Notes: generated by a model from the sequence alone, not told the origin. DNA of 64,000 bases from Paguma larvata (GCA_030068075.1 CM057829.1:79171132-79235131); one strand, 5' to 3'. Positions 41,101 through 56,100 are shown, counted from the first letter of the stretch. A program made the numbers and translations.

Positions 41101-44100
41101 GAAACAATTCAATATGATTTATTTACAAAGACTGGTAAATTTGAGTGTCCCATGATGAAAAAAACATAGTTTGATTACAGCCATCAAAACAAAGAACAAT
41201 TAATACAAGTAGGTACTTACTTGGTTATTGAAAGCAACCATCTTCTTAACAATATTTTTGTCAATGGCTGGAAACAGAGTACTGGCAATGAATTCCATGT
41301 CAATTACTGTAAGGGGATCCACAAAGACCTACAGAATCCAAAAATAACATGAAGAAAGGTTGTAGCATGTCTTCACCAAACACCGGAAATGACTACCACT
41401 TATGATGCAAAGTTTTTATTTAACACCAAAGTATGAAACCTCAGTTTAGATATATATAAAAATTCAGTTACAGAAATCTCTTCTCTTGTATTTCTAGGAT
41501 ACAGAATGACATAAAATATTTTAAACATTTTATACAGAGGGGTTGGCGGTGTTGTTAGCTCCACCTAACTGAATTAAAAAAGAAAAATAACTTACAAATT
41601 TTTAAAGTATATTTTTTAAGCATATTTGGTTTTTTAAATTTCATATCATTATGTAATAATGCCCTCAAAACTCTAGATGGTAGGGCATATGAGCAGTTAC
41701 TTCAAAATCCCTTCAACTTTTCAATATATTTAAAATTTCTCATAATAAGTTATTCTGAAAAGATACTCACGAAATTCTCAATTGTCAATAGAAAAGGACA
41801 TTAAAGAAAGCTAACATCTAGAGCCATTTCTAAACCTCTAGCCTAGTCAAAACTTGGCAAATAAATTTTAAAACAAGCACATGTACACACAACTCCTACC
41901 TTTGTAAATAAGAATAATGGCAGTAAGAAAAGACACCAAATGTTAATAATGATTGACCCTTGTATGGAGAATACTGGATTTTATTTTTCGTGGTAGTTTT
42001 CTTTTTCCCTTTTCTTTAACTACGATGCATTATTTCCATTATTAAAAATTTTCAATGTTTTGGGCCACCTGGGTGGCTCAGTTAAGTTTCCTATTTTGGC
42101 TCAGGTCATGATCTCATGGTTTGTGGGTTTGATCCCCATACTGGGCCCTGTGCTGACAGTTCAGAGTCTAGAGTCTGCTTTGGATTCTGTGTCTCCCACT
42201 CTCTCTGCCCCTCCCCAGCTCACACTCTGTCACTGTCTCTCAAATATAAATAAATTTAAAAAAAAATTTTTTTTTAATTTTGATGTTTTAGTATATTATG
42301 CAGACACCTAGAAATGTCAAATACTGGCCTTTATCCTAAGCACAGTAATAGAAGTCCTAGATAAATGGTGACCTTTCTCTCCACTGACAACACAACAGGT
42401 CTTCTAGGACTTAAAGTCGCACCAGGAGGGAAGTGATGATGGAACTGGTACATTAGTATCTGTCACATAAAGACATGGAATTGAGAACATTGTTAAACCG
42501 ATGCCCTCTCATTCTTATAATGAACATCCTAATAGCTACGTGCCAGCAGTCTTATCACCTCCAACACTTCATCTTTGGTCTCCATGGCAACAGCACATCT
42601 TACCTGAGTGAATCTGTTAAGGAAAGACCTGGGCAAGCCCTTCCTCCCACCTCCTTGTCTAAAAGGATTTTGACACCCAAAAATCTTCGTCTTTTCATGC
42701 TGTACTTGAAAGCTCATTCCTAATTCAGGAACATAAATTTCTCCTCGGTGGTCAAAACAAGCATTGAGTCCTTCCAATACAGACTGAGAAGCCAGGTTGA
42801 GCTATTTGAAGAAAGTGCACATGTTTATTACATACACTGTATAACTATAACAAAAATCAGAGGAATAATATGCACAAAAGTAGAATAGTGTTATTTTCAG
42901 GAGGAGGAAGCTAAGTATATTCATCTTATTATTTCATATATATATGGTAAAGACATCTGGAGTATATAAATTATCAAAAACCTAAGTAACTTGAAAAAAT
43001 ACTCACACTGAATTTTTTAAAAAGCAATTAAAATCTTCTCTAAAACTACACTGCATCCACTGTATTCACCTATACGGACCTACCCTGTAAATCACAGCTT
43101 ACAGAAAAACATGCCGTCACACAGATCTCACTTTTGCACTGAGATCTCTAAAGATGAAGACAGCTCTCTACATATTCAAAAAAGTGTCTTTCCCAAAACA
43201 AATACTGAATGAAATCTCCAGATGGGCTTCAAAGTGATAATATAAACCACATAAGTAGATTGACATAGCTAACTTTCACCAACGGTTTTATGAACAAGAA
43301 CAAATACAAAGAGTTTCTGTGTCAAAAATGAAAAGTGCTGAATGGAGGTCATCAGATGCTGACTTCAGAGCTCAAGGATGTGAAGTGTGATAGTTTTTAC
43401 GTAATGTGGACAAATTCAACTGCGAAAATGTGAAATCAATAAAATGCAAATGGACTAAAAATACCAGACTATATTTAACAGAATTTCAAGTCTCATGTTT
43501 ATATTAGCGCTCAAAAGCACAAATTCCACCGAATATTCCCACTCAGGTCAAGTTCTAAAAACTGCTCTTAAATATGACTGCAGTCAGGAATGCCTTGAGT
43601 ACCTAGATGTGTTTCCACCCAGCAGGAGTATGGTTTGAAGCCTTAAGCTTTAAAACTAGGCATTTTTTCTTTTCTGGCTAAAGAATTTAATACTATCAGA
43701 CATCTTTTTCTAAAAATCAAGGTGGGTGGACGGTCCACACGACACCTCCCTCTCCTTAGTATCTCCTCCATGGTAAGTAAGAAACAGCTCAGCTTAAAAG
43801 AAGTTCCACAGTCTGCCCTCCAACTTCAGATCAATGGGTCTGAATCTTGTGACCAGCCATGTCTGCCCATAGCCTTAAATTTTTTATTTTTGTGCATCGC
43901 TTTTTGTTGGTCACTAAGATTCAGCATTTATCACAGGTATCATGTGGGGCTCCATTCTTCTAGTCATTAATTTATCCAGTATGCACATGTATCACTGACC
44001 ATTTCTCGCTATTTTTTTGTATGTCTCTTAAGATAAGAGACATGGGTGCCTGGGTGGCTCAGTCGGTTAAGGGTCCGACGTTGGCTCAGGTCATGATCTC

Positions 44101-47100
44101 ATAGTTTGTAAGTTTGAACCCCTGAGTCGGGATGTGTACTGACAGCTCTGAGCCTGCTTCCAATTCTATGTCTCCCTTTCTCTCTCTGCCCCTTGGCTCA
44201 CTCACTCTTGCTCACTCTCGGTCTCAAAAATAAATAGATAAACACTACCAGAAAAAACGATAACTTAAAGAGTTTTTCTCTAGAAGCTGACTTACGAAAG
44301 CCGGGGTTTGTAGCTCATATACACAGGGGCTTCTACATGCGCTTTGTGACAAGTGATTTTTCTCATTCTTAAAAGAGACCATGGAGGATTTTTCTTCATT
44401 AGAGAATTTGTCTTTACTAGCAAAACAGCCCACAGCGATATCCCCTAGCAATATGAAAAGTACGACTGCTCTTCCCATCGTGACCCCATCCTTGGAACAA
44501 CAGACTGTCCTCTCACCTCATCCAACACAACCCAATGGCCTGCCTTCAGAGCCGCCAGCAAGGGGCCATCCCGCCAGGCAAACTCTCCTCCCTTGCCACC
44601 TTCAACAGGTAGATCTGCTCCAAACAGGTCTGTGATGTCCTTTGAGAGGGGGTAGAAAGGAGGTAAACATTACATTAAAAAATTTACTAGATCCCAAGAC
44701 CCTAAATCTAACCTGATAAATTCTTGAGCCTTACCACTGCTCTTCCTTTTTATTCCCACAACAGAACTAATCAACCTAGCACTCTATACCAGGAGCCCCG
44801 ACATGCCCCCAAGAACCTTCTTGACACAATACTGCAGGTATCAATCAACTGGAGCTGGAGCTCTAGATCGGTAGTTCTCAACTGTGGCTATACTTGGAAA
44901 TTGGTGAGCTTTAAAGACAAAAAACAAAACAAAGACCAATAGCAAAGTCCAGGGAGTCTCATTTGTCACCTCTTGTCCCATAACTTTCTAAGACTATTTA
45001 AAGATATTTTATTTCTACTAATTTTTTCCTTTTTGGAAACGACAAAAATAAAGAAGGTTATAATAAATACTGAATTGGATAATTCTCTCAAAAGACAATT
45101 TGAATAAAGCATCTAGAGGGGAATAAGAATACAGATATCAGCAATGAATGAATCTAAAAGGAGACCTAGTTTGGAAGGTCATATTGATGTGGTCTTTACC
45201 ATCATGAAATATTTGAGGTACTGAAAATGTCATAACTATTTCCACATAAGAAACTCTATAAACAGATACAAACATTACTCCCTACACGCATCCTCATCAG
45301 CTGTACAATGACTAAGCTTACCGTCTGTTCTGACAAGTTGATTCGAACAAGGATGTTGCCTGAAGCCTTTGCTAATGCTGCCACCAAACTCGTCTTGCCC
45401 ACACCAGGGGAGCCCTCCAGGAGAATAGGTTTGTTCAATTTTGTAGCTCTTAAGAGTCTCTGGGCATTCATAGCTGTGGTGCCTGCACTGAGTGCATAGT
45501 CAGCAATATTATTCCTATGAAGGACAGGTCCTTAAGTAGAGAAAAGAAAAGCCACAAAGAAGATGAACATCAGCAAATCATAGATACATGTCAAGCCAAG
45601 ATTTTAAGAACCTACCAAATAGACTCAGTTGATCAAGTACCAGCTGTATTGAAAATGCTCAACCCTATTTCAACATTTCCCCACTTTTAGATCCATAAAA
45701 TGCTTTAAAGCAATACCCAGCAGCACACGTTCAACTGTGCCTACTACTCAGATCTTTCCAGCTCTTTCACTTATGCATATACTTAGGTCTATGCATATAT
45801 ACATAGGTCTAACTATAAGCACACTTTTCCTTTCACAATCTACACCTGGAATTACTACAAGTACTTGTACGACTTACCTTTATAAATAGGTATCTTCCTA
45901 AAAATCAAGTGTATGGTAGGTGTATAGGCCACATGGTTCCATATAAGCAATTTCATCCAATATTTTTAGGTCACCGAGACAATTCAGGATGCATCTTTAA
46001 CCCATAATGTAGCTATAATGCAGACTAATAATAGTTTTATAGGGCTTAACATCTGTGCTACTATGTCTCCTGGAAGAAACGTTTCATATACCAGTTTGAA
46101 GGGCTAGGAAATCATCCATTACACCTCGGCTATCAAGCAGAAGCAAGGACCACTCCAGTCCCAGGCTACTAACATATAGCTCCTACATGAGAGAAATAAA
46201 TACTATGACAGTGACTTAGGGAACTCAGGTCACTGATGCACCAACAGGGATGAAGAGTAGTACTGAAAAGAGAGACAGAAAGGGGCGATATTGCATTTGG
46301 CAAGGTACCTGGGCTGGTTTTGTTCACCAATGAACCCCCAGTAACTGCCACTCTACCTCTATGCCTTTCAGACACTCAACAATTATTGATGTAGGGAGAG
46401 AGGAAGGGACAAGAAACAGATGACCCTGCTAGACGAGCAACAATTTTTCATTCATTCATTCATTCATTCATTCATTCATCCATCCATTCACTCAATCAAC
46501 AGACATTTTCTGAATGCTTAGGGTTCCTAGGCTACATGTCAGGTGCCAGGGACAAGAAGATGAGTAACCCAATTCCTCAACGGTTCACAAAACTGCTTTT
46601 GTAAGCAGTGATGAGGGTCTATAGTTGATACATCCTAGATTGAATTATCACTATAGGAAAGCTCTTGTTTTAAGCACCACATAAAAAATAAATGCATTTC
46701 ACAAGACATTTTATTCATAAAGACTACACTTTCCCCTATTTTTACATACCAGTTACATATTTTTAATCATCCAGGCAATTACGGTTGGTTACGTCAAGTC
46801 AGATTCTAATTCAGATAACTAGTTTAAAAATAATCAGAACTAGGATACACTGAAAGTCATAATGCAAGTCAAGTACTTATGATCTACAAGAAGAGAACTT
46901 TCATTTACTTAAATCATTCTTACCCCTTGATATAAAAAATGGATGAATTCCCCAAAGGTTATCTATTCCAGTAAATTCTTTGGCCTTGATTCTGTCATAA
47001 ATCTTCAATTCATCTTTCTGACACTCTGTAAGTCGCACTATTTTGGAAAGTTTCTTGATTAGGAATTTCAGACATTCTTTGCGAGCCAAGAGGGCTGTAC

Positions 47101-50100
47101 CAAACCCTGAGGAAGTTACCCCTAAAAGAGAGAGGATCAGGCCATCAAACAACAGCATGACATCATGCTTCCCAACTACATATATATCAGAAGCTCTTGG
47201 GCAGTTTCCAGGGGAAATCAGTCCTTAGCTGAAGTATACCCAAAATCTGGCCTCTCACCTCCCAATAATTTACAAATCAGCAGCAGCTTATTCAGTAAAG
47301 CACTATGTACTCCATGATAAATCAGCCTGGAGGAAGGAGTTACTAATGTGGTATTAGTGATCATTTTGATTTACATCTCTAATATTCACTGCTGAAAAAA
47401 ACAGAACTTAAATAATGAAACTTAAAAAATTACAGTAAACTTTAAAGTAAAAAAACAAAAGGATTCAGGTCCATTCACTATAAATGACCATTCGTGTTAA
47501 GAATTATCCAGTCCTTTAGGAACAAGGACATTTCCAACAGTCTTCTTTTTCTTCATCATAGCTTCACGTTTACCAAGTCCCGGGACTATAAGTAACATGA
47601 CGTTTCAGCCTGTTTGTATCAACCACCTCTCAAAAAGAGTAGGAGGAAAAGAAATCTATTCTGGGTCTTGGAAATGCTAGAGTTAAGTGATTTTACGAAG
47701 TATCTGGGTCAGAGGTCGGAGGTCGGGGTTTATTCCATTTCTTACTCCCCACTACCGTAAGTAGACAGACAACATACCTGAACCTATTCCATCTATGTAC
47801 ACCAGGCATGCAGCATGGACAAAGGATGTCACAGTGGAGATGGTCTCTGGCCGTTTCAAAGCAGATTCCTCCCCCATTGTGTTCATGAAGTTAACCCAAG
47901 ACAGGATATCTCGGATACTGACCACACATCTTCGGCCAAATTCCTGGTGGGTCAGCCATTCAATGAAATCCAGCATCACCTCAGCTATGTCGGCCCCTAA
48001 GACATAAGGAAGTAAAAAGTGATTGTTTGGAAGTAGTTGTAATGAGACACTCCAAAATAGAGGTTTGTAATGGGGGGCAGGGGGCGCAGAAATGGCCTAA
48101 AAGAGGTCTTGCTACATGGGATTATATGCAAATTTTTGTGAATGTACATTAGTGCTTTTTCTAAGGAGGGTCTATTGTTTTTATTACATTCCCAAGGGGT
48201 TCATGAATAGCCTACCATACCTAGCAAAAAGGAAAAACTACTTTGGGAATTACAGCCTAAGGTGGAGCTCTGAAAACTGTTCAAACAAAGTATTCATTTG
48301 GTTCATGTTCAGATACAATACTGAAGTTAAGACACAATTTTAGAAAATCTATAAATTTTATTGTATTTTAAACAGATTCATTGGAATGGGAATGTCATAT
48401 TTTCAGTGGCATTTAGTTCAGGTTTTTTGTTTTATTAAATTGATGCATACCCAGAATTCAGCAAATTATAGGATTCATAAATTTTGTTCCATGATTTAAG
48501 TTAAAGGAGTATTCTAATTATAACAATTTCATATTGTAAAATATTTGGAAATAAAATACTTCTTAAGTAATGCAGAGCCAATTTTAAACCAATCTTAAGT
48601 AATATAAAGCCAATTTGGGGTACCCGAGTGGCTCAGTTGGTTAAGGGTCCTACTTTTGATTTTAGCTCATGATCTCACAGCTTCCTGAGTTCAAGCTCCA
48701 TGTCCGGCTCTGCGCTGGGCATGAAACCTGCTTAAGTTTCTTTCTCTCCCTCTGTTCCTCCCCTACTCATGAGAGTTGGCGGGGGGGGGGGGGGAGCGAA
48801 GTCAAGCCAAATAGATTAAGTAAAGCGCTTTATGAAACTTCTGAAGCCAACAGTAAACATTTATTTAAGAAGTATGAATACCAAAGAATGTTTTTTAAAA
48901 AAAGAAAATATGAGAAGGAATCAGCACTGCTATAATATAGAGTAGACCATTCAGCTATAGTCTTTAAGGCTACACTACAAATTACCTAGAATAAAACTAG
49001 TTACAGGAAAAAACCCAAAACTCATTAAAAGACTTAATTGGCAATTTGATCCATTGTTAGAGGGGAATTAAACCATCACTACTGAACAGAAGATCATCAG
49101 ATAAGGTGGATGGGTTCACACAGGGATTTTTCATAACAAATATTAAAAGGTAACCGAATACAGAAACCCATGTGATAAACATATAATAATAAATACTAAT
49201 GTGTAAAATGGCTGGGGCACCTGGTTGGCTCAGTCAGTTGGGCATGTGACTTTTGATCTCAGGGACATGAGTTTGAGTCCCACATTGGGCATAGAGATTA
49301 CTTAAAAAAAAAAAAAAAAATGACTGGCATTAAAAAAAATGTATCATAGAAAATGCTCACCAATAAAGAAAATGAAATTTTAAATTATCCATTAAAGTAA
49401 CAAAAATAGGAGCGCCTGGGTGGCTCAGTCGGTTAAGGGGCCGACTTCGGCTCAGGTCATGATCTCACAGTCTGTGAGTTCGAGCCCCGCGTCCGGCTCT
49501 GTGCTGATGGCTCAGAGCCGGGAGCCTGCTTCAGATTCTGTGTTTCCCTCTCTCTCTGCCCTTCCCTGCTCATGCTCTGTCTCTATGTCTCTCAAAAATA
49601 AATAAATGTTAAAAAAATTTAAAAAATAAAAAAATAAAGTAACAAAGACAAAATAATGGATTTCATTATATTTAGAAAAAAAGAAAACTCCATGTTGGAC
49701 TATCCCAAGCAGGCACATTCTAAGTTGCTGGTTGCATTATGAATGGGACTGTCCTTCTGGAGAGCAATCTGGCCATAGCCAATAAGAACTATGAATTTCC
49801 TTGTTTCCACTTTTAGAAATACAACTCAAGGAAATAATTCTAAACAATGTCATTTTAATGAAAACACAGTATCTTTAGATGTACTGTCATAAGAGTGTGA
49901 GATTTAGAAAAGCACACATATCCTTCAGAGGTCAGTAAAAAAACAAAACATTGACTTCATGGAATCTTTTCTGCTTAGTTCATACCATGGATGTAGAGAT
50001 AAAATTATTATTAAAGTTGTGAACAAAAAGTCCTACAGAAAGTAAGTAAAACTTAGTGATATTTATATTTAAGATAATGCAGTACGTATCATTAAGTATT

Positions 50101-53100
50101 CTGAGTAGGATCAGAATTCAATTCAGAATTCATAATTAGTAGAAATATTAGATCCATTAAATTTTATGTATCTTTATAAAGAAAACTTGGAAATAAAACC
50201 TTTACCTAGTTTCCCAGTTTATAATTTTTTTTTTTAATGTTTGTTTATTTTTGAGAGACAGAGCCTGAGCGGGGAAGGAGCAGAAAGAGAGCAAGACAGA
50301 ATCCGAAGCAGGCTCCAGGTTCTGAGTTGTCAGCACAGAGCCCAATGCAGGGCTCGAACCCATGAACCATGAGATCATGACCTGAGCTGAAGTTGGACGC
50401 TTAACTGACTGAGCCACCCAGGCATTCCTCTAGTTTCCCATTTTATACTGCACAGTCTTTTACCCATTTTTTTTTAAAGTTTATTTATTTACTGTTAAGA
50501 GAGAGAGAATGACAGAGTGCATGAGAAGGGGAGCTGCAGAGAAAAAAGGAATGAGAATCCCAAGCAGGCTCTGCACTGTCAGCATGGAGCCTGATGCACG
50601 GCTTGAACTCAAGAACAGTGAGGACATGACCTGAGCTGAAATCAAGAGTTGGATGGTCAACCATTGAGTCACTAAGGCACCCCAATACTGCACAGTTTGT
50701 TAAATTCTTTTTTAAAAGTTTACTTACTTTGAGAGAGAGAGAGAGAGAGAGAGAGAAGGAGCAAAGGAGGGGCAGAAAGAGACGGACAGGAGAGAATCCC
50801 AAGCAGGCTCTACGCTGTCAGCACAGAGCCCAACTTGGGGCTGGAACTCACAAACCATGAAATCATGACCTTTGCCGAAACCAAGAGTTGAACACAACTG
50901 ACTGAGCTACCCAGGCATCTGTATAGTTTTTAAGAATGTTTTTATACTGGGCCAACCTGATCCATTTCCAGATGATAAAAATTGAGCCACTTCTCCCTTA
51001 CTCTCCTTGCTCCCTCAGGAACTCTAATGCTTCCCCCCAAAAATTGCTGCCAGGTAGCGTACAAAGCTTGCAGTAAACAAGCTCCTTAAGGTCAAGCTGC
51101 AAGGTTCAGAGTTAAGTCCTAGAAGGTCCAGTACCAACTGCCCTGTGGAGAAACCATTCAGTTAAGCATGAAGCCCCCCTGCTGATGGAGCAAATATGGC
51201 AGTGTAATGGCAGTTGCATTCTCTGCCATCCTTATCATAATCCAAATAACTTTATAAAAATAAGCAGCCCATAGGAGATAAAGAGGTTATGTCCTAGGGG
51301 GATCCAGCCCCAACAGAGCTAAAAGACAAACCATGCCTGTGTAGTAATGTCTTCTTCTTTAACAGGAATTCTCATAATAAATGCACCATTGCAAACAGCA
51401 CACAACCAAGGTTGAGTCAGAAGTTCTGAGTGTGGGCCATTGACCAACATTATTGGCATCAACTGAAAACTTATTAGAAAGGCAAATTCTCATGTCCTAC
51501 TGCAAACCAACTGAAACAGACACTCTAGGTGTGAGGCCCAGCAAGCTCTATTTCTACGAATCCTCCAGGTGAGTCTGGAACTCAAAAAAGCAAATATCCG
51601 TTTATATTCTTTAAGAAAAAGAAAGAAAAGAAGAAAGGGAGAAAGAAAGAAAACGATCCAAAAAACTGTATAATGGCTTGAATTCAGAACTGGATTCTAA
51701 ATTTAGCCCTTCGATGTGTAGGATACACACACACACACACACCTCATGATAAATGTTAACTGGACTTACTATAATCGTTTCACAATAGATACAAATATCA
51801 AATTATGCGGTGTACCTAAAACTGATATGAAGTTACACATGTTGATTATACCTCAATAAAAAAAAGGGCATCTGGATGGCTCAGTCAGTTAAGCATCCGA
51901 CTCTTGATTTCAGCTCAGGTCATGACTTCATGGTTCATGACTCTGAGCACCGGATCAGGCTCTATATTGACATCGAGGAGCCTGCGTGGATTTCTCTCTG
52001 TCCCTCTGTCTCTGCCCCTCCACAGTGTGCTCTCTCTCAAATAAGCATTTAAAAAAATATATGCATATATACATCGAAGCAATTTAGGCTAAATAAAAGA
52101 AACTTATAATAAACGTTTTGACCCTTACTAGAGATATTAAAAATTATTAAATCTAGGTTTTAGGTATAAAGAAGTTTTTTAATATTATTTTTTGATTTTA
52201 TGTTAGAAAATTTGTATAATGAAAATTTAAAATAATGTTAATAATAAATCAGTTCATGACAAAGAAATGTAGTTTAAAAGTATATAAGCATTTTTGGGGG
52301 AGCCTAGGTGGCTCAGTTGGTTAAGTGTCTCTTAATTCGGCTCATCTCATGATCTCACGGTTCATGGGATCAAGCTCCACGTCGGACTCCTTGCTCCCCC
52401 TCCACCTCATTACCACCATCATGACGTGGACCACCTGAAAGCATGGAGCCTGCTTGGGATTCTTTCTCTCCCTCTCTCTCTGCTCCTCTCCCACTTGTGC
52501 TCTCTCTTTCCAAGTAAATAAACATTAAAAAAATTTTTTAATAAAAAAGTCTACAAACGTGTTCTGAAGGTGGTAATGACTAAAACTTAAACCAAATTTT
52601 CCTCATCTCTGGCCAATATATATGTCTTAAATAAAGAGAACCAACAGGTGAAACAAAAAACTAGAATTTAAAAACCTTGGTAAAGGAGGCAATATGAAGA
52701 AGGAACACTTAAGTAGAAGATAATAGACAAATATCCTATCTTCTTACATCTATTTTGTTCCCATTTCTCTATCTCCCCTTCTCTTTTTAACACGCCAATA
52801 TATATATACTGCTAACCATACCTGTCTCCCGACACACAACCCCCTCCACCTCATTACCACCATCATGACGTGGACCACCTGAAAAAACTCACCTTTATGA
52901 TCTATTTTGCCCAGAGACAATCCTGGATGAAGATTATGGCTGATAATCTGAATTAAATCTTCACGACCTCTGCTTTGGGGACACCATATTTCTGTAAACC
53001 TGTTTCTTAAGGCAGGAGACAACTACAAGAAACAAAAATTTCAATGTGAATGGATACTTATGAAGAAAGTTAGAGAACAAATCCTTTGAAGAAATGTTAG

Positions 53101-56100
53101 CTGTGAGTTTAACAAATATCAAATGTCTTTTTATTACTTCTACTAATAGGTTCAATTTATTACAGATCTACTTTATCCTGGCTCCTTCCATATGTCATCA
53201 TCTCATTAGCCTCCACCACACCCTCCAAGACCATATTCCCATCACTTTCCTTACAGACATATAGAACTTCAAGGTTTTATAGAGTAAATGGGGTAAGTTG
53301 AATTCTAGCCCCAGTGGGTGATTCCCAAACCTGAATACTTCCCTCTAAGCAAAGGCTGTTCCTTTACCTTCAGTTACATAACCAATGCTTTAGAGAAACT
53401 AAATGCTGTTGTATGCCAGGGGAGAGCTGTCTGAAGTCAGAGAAAATGTCTTCTATGTGTCTTTATGTCTTCCTCTTCCAAGAGGAAGAGTAAAATAGTA
53501 AGGAGGTATATATTTTCCCTCTTGTATAACAAAGAATTATTAGTTCTTCTAGTCTTATGGTCTTTGCTCTCAAAATGGATTCCTCTTACCCTTTGCCTAT
53601 TAGTAAGCCTATACAATGCCACATATGCACTTAACTATTAGTTTATTATTGCTTTCCTTTTAGTTGATAAGCTCCACGCATCTATCTGGCCTACTGCAGC
53701 AGGACCAGGAGCAATGCCTATACCCAGGAGCAGCTCAATCAAGACCCAGCAAATGTATGAGTGTTCCCCGTTGCCATACTAGACAAGCAGTGCTGCTGGT
53801 CTTTGGCATCCGACCTCACTCTGCTTGCTAGGCGTGCAAAAACAAAAGAGAGCTTTCCCTTAGGTAAAAGTTGGCAATCTCTCTCTCTAAGAAAAACTTA
53901 AACTATCCTAACTTAACTTCGGCTAACCGTAACACACACACCATCAAAATCAGATCTTTCTATGCGATTTCCACTTGTCAAGGAACCAGTTTTGTTTTTA
54001 TTTTTTTAATGCTTAATTTTGAGAAAGAGACACAGTGTGAGCAAGGGAGGGGCAGAGAGAGAGGGAGATACAGAATCCAAAGCAGGCCCCAGGCTCAGAG
54101 CTGTCAGCACAGAGCCTGACACGGGGCTCAAACTCACAAACCATAAGATCATGACCTGAGCTGAAGTCAGACGCTTAACTGACTGAGCCACCCAGGGGCC
54201 CCAGGAACCAGTTTTCATATTATGTTTGAAGCCGTGATATACTTTATTTCTTCTCTTAAGAACATTTCAACAGGCACAGTAATCTTTCTTATTATGCTAC
54301 AGAGGAAAATCAGGCCCAAATGTCATGTTCACATTGCAGGGGTACCCACCAAGTAACCAAGAATTTTATTTACTTTCATTCACAATCAACCCCTGTCCTC
54401 ATCATCCCTGACCTAGCACCACATTACCATTTTCCTAACTAACAGACCAGGATCGACACACAAGCGCTTCTCCACTGAGAGGCTCATGAGCCTGAAAGCT
54501 ATGGTGTTCAGGGTAATGGATCCTGGATGCGTTCTAACACTCCCCCTAAACAGAAAGAACTGCTTTCCACCCTTTCCATTACCAAAAGTCTAAGTGTAAC
54601 CCACATAATCCCTGGAGAAAACAGATATGCTCCACCTGCAAAACCAGAAGAGGTTCCTGGCTGCAGTATTTTTGTCACTTTAAAATCACTCAAAGCCAAA
54701 CTTGTGTTTAAGAAAGGAGACTCCAGAAGAAGAGTTTAAGATTAAATCAAAAAGATTAAATTTCAGTTTCGGAGCAGTGGGTGGCTCAGCTGCTTGAGCA
54801 TCTGACTCATGATATAAGCTAAGTTGTGATCTCACTGTTTTGAGATCAAGTCTCGTGTTGGGCTCTGTGTTGAGTGGAGCCTTCTTGGGATTTTCTCTCT
54901 GCCTCTGCCCTGCTGGTGCTCTCTCTCATGCATGGTAAGCTCTCTCAAAATAAATAAACTTAAAGGAGAAAAAAAAGATTAAATTTCAGTTTCATCTTTT
55001 CTCCTTCATGAAAGTAGGAACATAACTTTCATTCAGAGTTCTTGTGAGAATTTGTTATGGTAATATATGTAAAGGGGTGGGGTGGGCAAAGTGACTGAAA
55101 CAATGAAATTTCAGACACATACACACAGTGAGATGTTAAAATAAGGAAATGTTTTTGTCAGACTTTCTCAACTTTGTAATAATTCTAAAATATCTTTCTA
55201 GGTTCTAATATTTTACCCAATACAAAATTCCAAATGCATTTTTACATATTATATTTACAGCTACCAGTGAGCTGAGGTCAAAAACTGCAAAAAAACTATG
55301 CTTCAGGAACACAATTTTACCTCCTTTTTTCCAAAGTCGCCCCCAGGGTTCATGGTTGCTAAGATACGGAATTTTTTCCCAGCAGTCAACAGCTCTACCT
55401 CATTATCCTTGTCCTCTACACTGCCTTTTTCAGCTAACACCAGGGACTTTTCCACTTCAAGGACACTAAAACACAGAAAAATGAGAATTAAGATTAGAAA
55501 AAGCTTATGTATTCTTCTATTTTGTAGTCTTCGACATCCTTTTAAAAAGGAAAAAAGTTACCCCCTCTGCTGAACTTTCACTTTAGTTAATAATTTCCTA
55601 CCATGAAGTTTAAATGACTCATTATCGCAATTCTTGTGTAATAGAACAATATTTCTGATGAAAAGAAAAAAAATTATTTTATCCACTTATGCCACATTAT
55701 GGCATTTGATTTAAAAATGCACAAAAATGCATTAAAAAATTCCATGCAAATATTCATGATGGCATTATTCATAAATAACGAGACAACACAAATACAATCC
55801 AAGTGGTGAGGGGATAAAAATATGGTAGAACTATACAATGAAATACTCTTAGGAATAAAAAGGAACAAACTACTAACATAGGCTACAACATGGATGAACC
55901 TCAAAACCATGCAAAGTGAGAGAAGAGTCAATTTATATAAATGTGCTGAAAAGACAAATCTCCCCCCCCCCCCCCCCCCCGCCGGAAGTAAATTAGTAGT
56001 TGCCTGGAGCAGGAGGTAGCATCAGAAATATACTGTAAAAGGGCGAAAGAGATCCATCCTTCTGTGATGGCAGAAATATAAAACTGGATTGTGGAGTCTC

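Noticed and set aside
46447..46500. TTCA tandem repeat as a CRISPR-like array
   Set aside because: It is a simple tetranucleotide microsatellite in a mammalian intron; no spacers.
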